From: JAGNRR01 sp964409905
Lineage (GTDB): Bacteria; Bacteroidota; Bacteroidia; Chitinophagales; Chitinophagaceae
Assembly: GCA_964409905.1 (NCBI GenBank)
Contig: CAYPET010000003.1
Location: 62,001-126,000 of the forward strand
Direction of reading: 5' to 3'
Length of the DNA stretch: 64,000 bases
Part shown: piece after piece, positions 8,659 to 17,470 of the stretch
Numbering within the stretch: position 1 is the first letter of the stretch
How the letters are laid out: every line of letters begins with the position of its first letter
Program-made: the position numbers and the translations under genes
Notes under the pieces: model-generated
Told to the model about the DNA's origin: nothing
What the model saw: only the letters and a program-made list of their open reading frames with translations
Databases searched by the model: none

Positions 8659-9789
8659 TTATTTTAGGGTTTGAGGTTCTGTGTCGATAATGATATCGTT
8701 GTTTTCTTTTTTACTTGTTTTGGGTATCGATTTTTTCAAATTTTGCTCGGTGCCTGAAGCTGTTCTGTTTACCACCTCCTTAGTTGACTGCTCATTCTCA
8801 CTTGTTTCTTTTGATTTGCTTTCTTTAACGACAGGCTCATCTTCACGGTCTTGTAGAGTTGTACTAGCTGATACTGCATCAGAATATGTAGCCGGCTTGC
8901 TATTATTTGACTTAGCAGTTCTATTGGTCGGAACATTTAGTTTGGCCAATTGTGATATGTTTGAATTTGATGCCGGTATCGTTTTAGCTTTAGCATACAG
9001 CGTAGGTACTTGTGTTTCTTCCAACTGATGCTCTTTATGATACCTGCGGCAAACGAGTTGTTTTGCAAAACGCACATCCAATTCTTTTACGTTTTCCCAA
9101 TTAATGCGATTAATCCCTTTTTTATAAAAATGAAATAGTCGGAAAAATTTATCTTCCATGTTTTCAGTGGTTCCAAAACGCACATTGGCATTGCCAATTA
9201 AACTAATCAATTCAATATCATTGTTTGTATCTAAATTAATTTGTGAGATAGTGGCACGCCAAAAAGTATCTTGTTCGATATACTGAGCTAAGGCAACCAA
9301 TTCTTTTCGTTGCTGAATGGATGTAATGCGCCGCTGTGTAGTGAGTATGGGCAAATCAGGATAAAATTTGCGGGACAAGGGAATCATGAATCCTCTTTTG
9401 TCCAGAAAATACCCATTAGCGGTGCTGTCTGTCCGTTGCACGCGAAGCAGGGGTTCATACTGCTTTATTTTTACCCTTATATTTTTGTTAGCTGTAAGAT
9501 ATACCTCTGCTTGCAGTATCCAGGGATTAGCATTTATATCTTCTTCTAACTGATTGATATTGGTTTTGTAAATATCACTTTGTCCCAAGACAATATTAGA
9601 TTGTAATACAGTTTTTGTAATGTCCTCTTTGGTGACAAATTGTAATTCCGGGTTAAGAATTTCTACTTCAATACCACAAACAGTATCATCCTTGCTAATT
9701 GTCACCGCAAAAACGAATGCCCCAATAATAACAGGCATTGACAACATAAAACCAATGTTTCGCAAGATATTTTTAGTACGACTACCCAT
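8659..9789 (-). CDS. ftsQ: Cell division protein FtsQ/DivIB
   Basis: FtsQ is a bitopic divisome protein that links FtsL/FtsB-type proteins to the ring. It has 376 residues: a short cytoplasmic head, one membrane helix (about 11-30), a POTRA-like segment (VEILNPELQFVTKEDITK), and the beta domain including the PILTTQ strand and the WENVKELDVRFAKQLV end. After about residue 250 comes a 120-residue Ser/Thr/Lys/Glu-rich tail with no obvious fold, absent from short FtsQ proteins. Its start overlaps the murC end by 8 bases. FtsQ is poorly conserved, so identity rests on topology and position between murC and ftsA. Confidence 0.87.
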   Translation of the reverse strand: MGSRTKNILRNIGFMLSMPVIIGAFVFAVTISKDDTVCGIEVEILNPELQFVTKEDITKTVLQSNIVLGQSDIYKTNINQLEEDINANPWILQAEVYLTANKNIRVKIKQYEPLLRVQRTDSTANGYFLDKRGFMIPLSRKFYPDLPILTTQRRITSIQQRKELVALAQYIEQDTFWRATISQINLDTNNDIELISLIGNANVRFGTTENMEDKFFRLFHFYKKGINRINWENVKELDVRFAKQLVCRRYHKEHQLEETQVPTLYAKAKTIPASNSNISQLAKLNVPTNRTAKSNNSKPATYSDAVSASTTLQDREDEPVVKESKSKETSENEQSTKEVVNRTASGTEQNLKKSIPKTSKKENNDIIIDTEPQTLK

Positions 9790-11134
9790 TTAATATATTT
9801 TTTAATGGTGCTACAAGTTGATCAATATCTCCCGCTCCTGCAGTAATCAAAATTTTGGGCTTTTTTGCTTTAGCCCAAGCTAAAACTCCTTCCTTTGATA
9901 GTATATGTTTATTTTCTATACCCATTTTTTCTATAATAAGCTCACTAGTCACGCCCTGGATTGGCAACTCTCTGGCCGGATAAATATCCAGCAGGATGAC
10001 CTCATCTGCCAAATCCAACGCATGGGCAAAACCTGCTGCATGATCTTTTGTACGGCTAAATAAATGCGGCTGAAATACTACTGCTATTTTTTCGTGACGG
10101 AATAAAGTACTTACACTTTTTATTAATTGTGAAAGCTCTTCGGGGTGATGGGCATAATCATCTATGTATACGTGATGTTCATTTTTTATTACATACTCAA
10201 ATCGGCGACGAACTCCCTTAAATTGACTCATTACTGCGCCTAGCCTCGTTACATCTGCACCAATAAAATGTCCTACCGCCATGGCCACAACTGCATTTTC
10301 AACGTTATGCATTCCCCCCATTTGTAACTCTATATGAACCAATTTTTCATTTAGATAGTAAATATCAAAATCATAAGTTCCATTCACGATTCTTATATCC
10401 TTAGCATAATAGGTAGCAGCATCATTCTGAGTGCTATAGCTAATCTTTTTTGACACATCAAAATGTGATGCTTGTTTTAACCCGTGTTTGTAAAACACGA
10501 CTTCGGTACTCTTATTTACAAATTGATAGTATGCTTTTTCCATTTCTTCGGGCGTACCGTATATATCCAAGTGGTCCGCATCCATGGAAGTGACAACGGC
10601 AATATCAGGAAATAGTTTCAGAAAGCTCCGATCGTATTCATCGGCTTCAACCACTACACAATTAGTTTCGCTATAGAGATAATTTGTGTTATAATTTACT
10701 GCAACACCTCCTAGAAAAGCACTGCAACCAAAACCCTCGGCGGTGAGCAAATGAGCTATCATTGAACTAACCGTTGTTTTACCGTGCGTACCAGCTACAC
10801 AAATCGCACGCTGACCTTCAGTAATTTTTTGCAAAACATCACTGCGTTTTAACAAGGTATATTGATGCTGTTGATACCATTTAAATTCTTTGTGCGTTGC
10901 TGGTATTGCAGGTGTATATATTACCAACTCCGCATCTTGATCGAGCAATGCAAGATTATCCTCAAAGTGTATATGTATACCCTCCGCCTCCATTTCTTTT
11001 GTCAAGCGGGAAGGCGTTTTATCATAACCTGAAACGGCGCATCCAAGTCGATTGAAGTAGCGGGCCAATGCACTCATTCCGATACCTCCAATACCAATTA
11101 AATAAACGCGCGATATGTTTTTAAAATCATTCAT
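9782..11134 (-). CDS. murC: UDP-N-acetylmuramate--L-alanine ligase
   Basis: MurC adds L-alanine to UDP-MurNAc, the first peptide step of peptidoglycan precursor synthesis, in the cytoplasm. The 450-residue protein shows the dinucleotide-like YLIGIGGIGMSALARYF start, the ATP loop GTHGKTT (115-121), the VVEADEYDRSF motif, the DHLDIYG segment, and the YIDDYAHHPEEL motif specific to MurC and Mpl. Length is close to typical, so Mpl (a recycling ligase) is less likely given the dcw location. It abuts murG (one-base overlap) and overlaps ftsQ. Confidence 0.95.
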   Translation of the reverse strand: MNDFKNISRVYLIGIGGIGMSALARYFNRLGCAVSGYDKTPSRLTKEMEAEGIHIHFEDNLALLDQDAELVIYTPAIPATHKEFKWYQQHQYTLLKRSDVLQKITEGQRAICVAGTHGKTTVSSMIAHLLTAEGFGCSAFLGGVAVNYNTNYLYSETNCVVVEADEYDRSFLKLFPDIAVVTSMDADHLDIYGTPEEMEKAYYQFVNKSTEVVFYKHGLKQASHFDVSKKISYSTQNDAATYYAKDIRIVNGTYDFDIYYLNEKLVHIELQMGGMHNVENAVVAMAVGHFIGADVTRLGAVMSQFKGVRRRFEYVIKNEHHVYIDDYAHHPEELSQLIKSVSTLFRHEKIAVVFQPHLFSRTKDHAAGFAHALDLADEVILLDIYPARELPIQGVTSELIIEKMGIENKHILSKEGVLAWAKAKKPKILITAGAGDIDQLVAPLKNILNG

Positions 11135-12225
11135 TATATCAGCTCTAGTATTTTTGTTGCAATGGCCTCATCAGCATTGTTACGTGCTAAGGCTTTAATA
11201 TTTCTTGAAAGGCTTTCCTGATTTTCCTGGTTATTAAAAATGCTCATTAAATTGGAGAGTAACTTGCTTTTCACCTCATGGTCGGGCACCATGATGGCTG
11301 CATGCTGTTCGACCAAGGATTTTGCATTGTGCGTTTGATGATCTTCTGCGGCATAAGGATAAGGTACAAACACAACAGCCTTGCCAACATGGCACAACTC
11401 AGCAATCGATAATGCCCCCGCCCGACTGACAATTACAGCGGCAGCAGAATATGCCATTTCCATTTCTCTAATGAATTCATAGACTCGCACATGCTCAAAC
11501 TGATCAGCAATCTCTTTGGCTTGTTGAAAATATGACTTACCTGTTTGCCATATTATTTGCACTTGCTCACGCTGGAGTTCTGTCAGAATACCGGCGAGGG
11601 CTTCATTTATACTGTTGGCACCTAAGCTTCCCCCAAATACAAAAAGTGTTTTTCGATCTTCTTCTAGTTTAAAAAAGGTAAGTGCTTCGGCCCGTGTTAC
11701 ACTGATATTTTGAATATTGGCACGTACAGGATTCCCCATATTAAAAATCTTTTCGATTGGGAAGAACTGCTTCATGCCTTCGTAGGCCGTAAATATTGCC
11801 CTTGCTTTTTGGGCCAGTATTTTATTGCTCTTCCCGGCAAACGAATTTTGCTCTTGTATAACCGTGGGTATGCCAAGGAATTGGGCTACGCGCAATACCG
11901 GAAAACTTGCATAACCACCAACACCTAAACATATATCAGGCTTAAACGTTTTTATGACTTGGCGCGCTTTGAGCAAACTTTTTATCAACTTGAATGGCAA
12001 GGTCAAATTCTTTAAGAAATTGCTTCGATTCATACCACTGATGTCTAACCCAACAATTTCGTAGCCTTCTTTAGGCACTTTCTCCATCTCCATTTTACCA
12101 TTGGCACCAACAAAAAGCAGTTGTATATCCGCATCAATATTCTTGAGAGCATTAGCAATAGCAATAGCTGGAAAGATATGTCCTCCCGTTCCGCCACCTG
12201 CTATTATTATTTTCTTTGCCATCAA
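11134..12225 (-). CDS. murG: UDP-GlcNAc:lipid I N-acetylglucosaminyltransferase
   Basis: MurG transfers GlcNAc onto lipid I to give lipid II at the inner face of the cytoplasmic membrane. The product has 363 residues, the normal size. Visible motifs are the GGGTGGHIFPA G-loop (about 10-20), the VIQEQNSFAGKSNK segment, the second G-loop FGGSLGANSINE, and the VSRAGALSIAE and PYPYAAEDHQTHNA sugar-nucleotide motifs of GT28 enzymes. The start ATG directly follows ftsW with no gap. The second Met gives an equally acceptable start three bases later. Confidence 0.96.
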   Translation of the reverse strand: MMAKKIIIAGGGTGGHIFPAIAIANALKNIDADIQLLFVGANGKMEMEKVPKEGYEIVGLDISGMNRSNFLKNLTLPFKLIKSLLKARQVIKTFKPDICLGVGGYASFPVLRVAQFLGIPTVIQEQNSFAGKSNKILAQKARAIFTAYEGMKQFFPIEKIFNMGNPVRANIQNISVTRAEALTFFKLEEDRKTLFVFGGSLGANSINEALAGILTELQREQVQIIWQTGKSYFQQAKEIADQFEHVRVYEFIREMEMAYSAAAVIVSRAGALSIAELCHVGKAVVFVPYPYAAEDHQTHNAKSLVEQHAAIMVPDHEVKSKLLSNLMSIFNNQENQESLSRNIKALARNNADEAIATKILELI

Positions 12226-13380
12226 TTAATTTGCTATTGATTCTTTATAATTTTCTTCTACAAACTTGCTTACACTAAGTATAATGCCTATTGTTAAACA
12301 TGTAAACCAAACAGAAGACCCGCCCTTGCTTACCAAAGGAAGTGTCAATCCTGTGACTGGAAATAAATTGACATTTACAGCCATATTTACAAATGCTTGA
12401 AAAACCAATGAAAAACTTAGGCCGACTGCTAAGAAAGACCCGAAGGCATATGGACATTTTCTGAAAATGACAATGCTACGCCATAAAAAAAGCAGGTATA
12501 ATAAGATCATGCCTAATCCGCCTAAAAGCAATCCATATTCTTCGATAATGATACTGTATATAAAATCTGAGTATGAGTGCGGTAGAAAATTTCGCTGAGT
12601 ACTATTCCCTGGCCCTTTGCCAAACAAACCTCCTTTGGCAATCGCTATTTTTGCCTGGGTTACTTGATAACTTTCTTCTGTATCTGCTCCGCTAAAAGAT
12701 GACAATCTATTTTTCCAAGTAGTGGCCCGCTCTGAAAATAAAAATGCTGTGGCTACGACAATTACCAATACACCAATTAATCCAAAAATATACTTCCACT
12801 GTATTCGACCAATAAAAAACATGATGCCGCAGCAAACTCCGATTACCAATGCTGTTGAAAGATTGGCCATCGCTATTAAAAAACAAACAATCCCCACAGG
12901 AATAAACACTTTCCATAACACTTGGCGCAAATCCCCTTGTACTTGCTGCATTTTTGACAACTGTGCCGCTAAAAACACAAACAAAGCAAGTTTTGCAAAA
13001 TCTGAAGATTGAAATGTTACGTTGACAAACGGTATTGCCACCCAACGGGAGGCATTATTCAAGTTTACACCACCACTAAACAAAGTATACGCTAACAATA
13101 AAATTGATAACAGTAGGGCCAGCCTTGCGTACTTCTTGTACAATGTATAATTAATATTATGGGCCAAATACATGATGAATAGTCCAATCGCTACAATAAA
13201 AAATCGTTTAATCAAATACACCTCTGCATGTCCACCCTTCATTCTATATGCCAATGAACCGGTACTGCTATAAATGGCTATCAAACTAATTAAGCATAAT
13301 ACTATTACTATGGCCCAGATAATCGTATCGCCTTTCGTACGTATCAAGCTTTTTGTATCAATGTTTTTTAACCAGTTCAT
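12226..13380 (-). CDS. ftsW: Septal peptidoglycan glycosyltransferase FtsW
   Basis: FtsW is a SEDS-family polymerase that works with FtsI to make septal peptidoglycan. The 384-residue protein has about ten membrane helices. The SEDS features are visible: the NNASRWVAI segment, the KGPGNSTQRNFLPHSYSDFIYSI loop motif in pieces, and the C-terminal GLTLPLVSKGGSS signature. RodA is the alternative, but the position between murD and murG in the dcw cluster decides for FtsW. Murein polymerisation is family knowledge, not shown here. Confidence 0.94.
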   Translation of the reverse strand: MNWLKNIDTKSLIRTKGDTIIWAIVIVLCLISLIAIYSSTGSLAYRMKGGHAEVYLIKRFFIVAIGLFIMYLAHNINYTLYKKYARLALLLSILLLAYTLFSGGVNLNNASRWVAIPFVNVTFQSSDFAKLALFVFLAAQLSKMQQVQGDLRQVLWKVFIPVGIVCFLIAMANLSTALVIGVCCGIMFFIGRIQWKYIFGLIGVLVIVVATAFLFSERATTWKNRLSSFSGADTEESYQVTQAKIAIAKGGLFGKGPGNSTQRNFLPHSYSDFIYSIIIEEYGLLLGGLGMILLYLLFLWRSIVIFRKCPYAFGSFLAVGLSFSLVFQAFVNMAVNVNLFPVTGLTLPLVSKGGSSVWFTCLTIGIILSVSKFVEENYKESIAN

Positions 13381-13388
13381 GTTTGAGA

Positions 13389-14729
13389 TTATAAATTCTT
13401 TACAGCCGTTTTAAATTGCTCTCCACGATCCTCATAATTTTTAAACAAATCAAAACTTGCACAAGCGGGAGAAAGCAAGACGCATTCTCCTTTTGATGCC
13501 AGTTCATAAGCAGCCGCAACGGCCTCCTCCATTGATGTTGTTTCTACAACCGGTAACATGGTTCGGAAGTATTCTTGTATTTTGGTAGTATCCGTACCTA
13601 GTGCCACGATAGCTTTTACTTTTTCTTGGACCAAATCAGCAATTTCGCTGTAATCATTGCCTTTGTCAACGCCACCCAAAATGAGCACGGTCTTTTTAGT
13701 CATGCTTTCCAAAGCATACCATACACTGTTAAGATTTGTTGCCTTGCTATCGTTAATAAACTCTACACCTCTAATGCTAACGACGGACTCCATTCGATGT
13801 TCTAGGGACTGGAAAGACTGTAGACTTTCGCGAATCTTATCAGCTCGCACCTCTGCCACCCGGGCCGAAATACAAGCTGCCATAGAGTTATACTGATTAT
13901 GCTTTCCGTTTAGCGAAACATTATCATTAGATATTGTAATTCTTTCTCCGTTCTGTGAAAGCACGATTTCATTTTCGCTTATAAAAGCGCCTGATTTACT
14001 TGGTTGTTCTTGCATGGATATATATTGAATTTTAGGGTTTGTTGTTATGTATTTTAAATTATTGGTCAGGTTTTGATCGTCGAAATTTAGAATCAGCACA
14101 TCTTCATTCGTTTGTGCGATACTGATATTGAATTTTGCTTTTATATAATTATCCATTTGATAATCATACCGATCCAAATGATCAGGAGTGATATTAAGGA
14201 TTACACCCACATCTGGTCTGAATGTTTTGACATCATCTAGCTGAAAACTGCTGATTTCCATCACATACCATGCAGTAGGCTTTTTAGCAATCTGGCGTGC
14301 AAAACTGTACCCAATGTTGCCCACCATTGAAACATCTAGCCCGGCATCTTTGAATAAATGATAGGTAAGTGTTGTAGTGGTTGTTTTGCCATTGGTACCC
14401 GTTATGGCAACAATTTTGCTATTGCCTTTGTAACGAAACGCAAATTCAATTTCACTTATCACATCAATATTCTGGGTTCTTACCGCTATTATCACTGCAG
14501 CAGTTGATGGGATGCCAGGACTTTTTATTATTTCTTTGGCAGATAATATAATTTCATGGGTATGTCCGCCTTCTTCAAAAGGGATGGATGCTTTCTCCAA
14601 CTCAGCTTTATACTGTGCAGGTATTATGCCACCGTCACTTACAAAGGTTCGAAGCCCTTGCTGATGCGCCAGCAAAGCAGCACCGGTGCCACTTTCTCCA
14701 CTTCCTAATATGACGATATCATAATTCAC
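13389..14729 (-). CDS. murD: UDP-MurNAc-L-alanine--D-glutamate ligase
   Basis: MurD adds D-glutamate to UDP-MurNAc-L-Ala. The 446-residue product carries the ILGSGESGTGAA start, the ATP loop GTNGKTTTT (111-119), the SSFQLDD motif, the TPDHLDRYD segment and the C-terminal FINDSKATN and LLSPACASFDLF motifs. All are in the usual order and the length is normal. It sits 4 bases after mraY and 8 bases before ftsW. Confidence 0.96.
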   Translation of the reverse strand: MNYDIVILGSGESGTGAALLAHQQGLRTFVSDGGIIPAQYKAELEKASIPFEEGGHTHEIILSAKEIIKSPGIPSTAAVIIAVRTQNIDVISEIEFAFRYKGNSKIVAITGTNGKTTTTTLTYHLFKDAGLDVSMVGNIGYSFARQIAKKPTAWYVMEISSFQLDDVKTFRPDVGVILNITPDHLDRYDYQMDNYIKAKFNISIAQTNEDVLILNFDDQNLTNNLKYITTNPKIQYISMQEQPSKSGAFISENEIVLSQNGERITISNDNVSLNGKHNQYNSMAACISARVAEVRADKIRESLQSFQSLEHRMESVVSIRGVEFINDSKATNLNSVWYALESMTKKTVLILGGVDKGNDYSEIADLVQEKVKAIVALGTDTTKIQEYFRTMLPVVETTSMEEAVAAAYELASKGECVLLSPACASFDLFKNYEDRGEQFKTAVKNL

Positions 14730-14733
14730 TTAT

Positions 14734-16002
14734 CTATTGCAGTTTAAGGGTTACTATACTTAATACGGCCAGTAGTATGCCTACTATCCAGAAGCGGGTT
14801 GAAATTTTACTTTCATGATATCCTAATTTTTGATAATGATGATGCAGTGGGGTCATTAAAAATACACGTCTGCCCTCACCATACTTTTTCTTGGTGTATT
14901 TGAAATAGCCCACCTGAATCATTACGCTGAGATTTTCGACCAAGAAGATTCCACAAATAATTGGAATCAATAATTCTTTTCGAACTATAATAGCCAAGGA
15001 TGCAATAATGCCTCCTAATGCCAAACTACCGGTATCGCCCATGAAGACTTGGGCCGGAAAGCTGTTGTACCATAAAAACCCAATACAGGCACCTACGAAG
15101 GCTGCAATAAAAATGGTCAACTCGCCCAAATGCGGTATGTACATCACATTTAAATATTCGGAGAAATAAAAATTGCCTGATATGTAAGCAAATACACCTA
15201 AGCACAAACCCATTATGGCACTACTGCCAGTGGCCAAACCATCAATACCATCGGTCAGGTTAGCACCATTGGATACGGCAATAATGATAAAGGTGACCAC
15301 GAGAATATAAATAATCGGTGTGAGATAATAAGCATTTTTTTCGCCTAAAAAAGATGAAAACTTAGCATAGCTTAACTCGTGATTTTTAGCAAAGGGTATA
15401 GTAGTAACGGCTGACCGAACCTGCATAAAGGTTGATGTTTTACCATTCTCAGTACGACTAAACTCGTTGCCCACCACTTTATCTTGCGAACTGTATATGG
15501 GTGATATGCCACCTGTCGTTTCACGAACGATGCCTACGTTATCGTTAAAATACATGGTAGCCCCGATAATCAGACCCAAACCAAGCTGCCCCAAGATTTT
15601 AAACTTGCCGCTTAATCCATCTTTGTTTTGTCTGAATTTTTTTAAATAATCATCGATAAAGCCGATGAGACCCAGCCAAACTGTGCATAACAACATAAGG
15701 ACGATGTATACGTTATTTATTCTGGTAAGCAATAAGGTAGGTACTAATATGGCCAATAGTATAATGATGCCACCCATGGTTGGCGTGCCAGCCTTTACTT
15801 TTTCGCCATCGAGGCCTAAATCTCGTATTTGCTCGCCAATCTGTTTCTTTCTTAAAATACGAATAATGCGCTTGCCATAAACTAAGGATATAAGCAATGA
15901 AAATATCAAGGCCAAGGCTACCCTAAACGATATGAACTGAAACACACCAGCGCCGGGCACATTAAAATGTAGTTTGAGATATTGAAACAAATAATACAGC
16001 AT
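14734..16002 (-). CDS. mraY: Phospho-N-acetylmuramoyl-pentapeptide-transferase
   Basis: MraY moves phospho-MurNAc-pentapeptide onto undecaprenyl phosphate to form lipid I. The 422-residue integral membrane protein has the aspartate motif GFIDDYLKK, the NLTDGIDGLATG motif, the MGDTGSLALGG motif and the terminal PLHHHYQKLGYHESKI loop. It is about 60 residues longer than E. coli MraY because of an extra loop (about residues 165-225) after the second catalytic region, between the VGIVRETTGG and NHELSYAKF segments; comparable inserts are known in Bacteroidota. The ATG is one base after murE. Confidence 0.96.
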   Translation of the reverse strand: MLYYLFQYLKLHFNVPGAGVFQFISFRVALALIFSLLISLVYGKRIIRILRKKQIGEQIRDLGLDGEKVKAGTPTMGGIIILLAILVPTLLLTRINNVYIVLMLLCTVWLGLIGFIDDYLKKFRQNKDGLSGKFKILGQLGLGLIIGATMYFNDNVGIVRETTGGISPIYSSQDKVVGNEFSRTENGKTSTFMQVRSAVTTIPFAKNHELSYAKFSSFLGEKNAYYLTPIIYILVVTFIIIAVSNGANLTDGIDGLATGSSAIMGLCLGVFAYISGNFYFSEYLNVMYIPHLGELTIFIAAFVGACIGFLWYNSFPAQVFMGDTGSLALGGIIASLAIIVRKELLIPIICGIFLVENLSVMIQVGYFKYTKKKYGEGRRVFLMTPLHHHYQKLGYHESKISTRFWIVGILLAVLSIVTLKLQ

Positions 16003-16003
16003 C

Positions 16004-17470
16004 TTATTTATCCATTAGTTTAAAACAATCCAACAATATTTTTTTATCATCAAAATCAATTCGTTGGCCATTAATTTCTTGATACTTCTCATGCCCTTTA
16101 CCTGCCACAAGAATAATATCACCCTGTTGTGCAAAACCGCAGGCTGTCTTTATTGCTTCTTTTCTATCCGTGATCTTTACATATTTCTTTTTGAGGGGAG
16201 CAGGCACACCAGCTTCCATTTGTATTAATATTTGCTCAGGATCTTCTGTGCGCGGATTATCAGAAGTGAATATTACTTTATCGGAATGTTCGCAAGCCAC
16301 CAATGCCATTAAAGGTCTTTTTTCTTTATCACGATTCCCTCCACAACCTACAACAGAGTATAGCACTTCATTACCAGTACGCAGCTTGTTTATAGTAGCA
16401 TAAATATTGATAAGCGCATCAGGAGTATGGGCATAGTCCACAATGCCCAAGATTTTTTCTTTATCCGATTGTACCGTTTCAAAGCGACCTGTTGCACCAT
16501 TAAGCATACTCAGATGCTGTAAAATATCTACTTTTTCAAAACCAAGGCAACGACTAATGGCATATGCACTTAACAGATTATAGGCATTAAACTCACCAAT
16601 TAATTTAAAGTGCACCTCTTCATTATCGATTGACAATACAAGTCCGGTAAGATTATTCTCGAGCACCTTGGCTCTGTAATCGGCAATTGTTTTGAGGCTT
16701 ATTGTTTTCTTTTTCGCCTGTGTATTTTGCAACATTACACCTCCACGCTTATCATCTATATTGGTAATAGCATAAGCACTCGCCGGCAAGTCATCAAAGA
16801 ATTTCTTTTTGGCGGCGATATAAGCATCAAAAGTTTTATGATAATCCAGGTGATCATGGGTAATATTAGTAAATAAGGCTACGGCAAAAAGTGCTCCTGC
16901 AATCCGTTCCTGATGAACAGCATGAGAACTAACCTCCATAAATACATAATCACAACCTGCTTGAACCATTTCTGCTAATAGTTTTTGTAGCTCAATAGCA
17001 TTAGGTGTGGTATGTGTACTTGGAACGGCATTGCCGGCAATAAAATTTTCAATAGTTGAAATTTGACCGGCTTTAAGGCCCATGGAAGTGAACAAGGAAT
17101 AGAGTAAGTGAACACAGGTGCTTTTACCGTTGGTACCTGTAACTCCAACAAGTTTAAGTTTTGCACTTGGGTTGTCGTAAAAAGCTGCTGCCAACTGGCC
17201 GCAGGCTTTGGCACTGTCTTTACATTGTATATAAGTAACAGATGGATGAAAAGTAGCAGGCAACACCTCGCAGGCGATAGCCGCAGCTCCTTGAACTATG
17301 GCATTCTCAATAAATTGATGCCCATCAGCTTCGTATCCTTTGATGGCAACAAACAAATCACCTTTATTACACAAACGTGAATCCAACTGAATGCCCGAAA
17401 TGGTAACATTATCCTCACCATGAATAGTTAAGATATCAGTCTGATGTAATATGTTTTTTAAGGTTACCAC
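16004..17470 (-). CDS. murE: UDP-MurNAc-tripeptide synthetase (meso-DAP adding)
   Basis: MurE adds the third amino acid of the stem peptide. The 488-residue product shows the TGTNGKST ATP loop (111-118), the EVSSHAVHQERIAG motif, NITHDHLDYH, and the substrate-specificity loop DNPRTEDP with Asp at residue 404. The DNPR form is the hallmark of enzymes that add meso-diaminopimelate rather than lysine, so this organism should have DAP-type peptidoglycan. Its start overlaps the ftsI stop by one base. Confidence 0.96.
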   Translation of the reverse strand: MVTLKNILHQTDILTIHGEDNVTISGIQLDSRLCNKGDLFVAIKGYEADGHQFIENAIVQGAAAIACEVLPATFHPSVTYIQCKDSAKACGQLAAAFYDNPSAKLKLVGVTGTNGKSTCVHLLYSLFTSMGLKAGQISTIENFIAGNAVPSTHTTPNAIELQKLLAEMVQAGCDYVFMEVSSHAVHQERIAGALFAVALFTNITHDHLDYHKTFDAYIAAKKKFFDDLPASAYAITNIDDKRGGVMLQNTQAKKKTISLKTIADYRAKVLENNLTGLVLSIDNEEVHFKLIGEFNAYNLLSAYAISRCLGFEKVDILQHLSMLNGATGRFETVQSDKEKILGIVDYAHTPDALINIYATINKLRTGNEVLYSVVGCGGNRDKEKRPLMALVACEHSDKVIFTSDNPRTEDPEQILIQMEAGVPAPLKKKYVKITDRKEAIKTACGFAQQGDIILVAGKGHEKYQEINGQRIDFDDKKILLDCFKLMDK

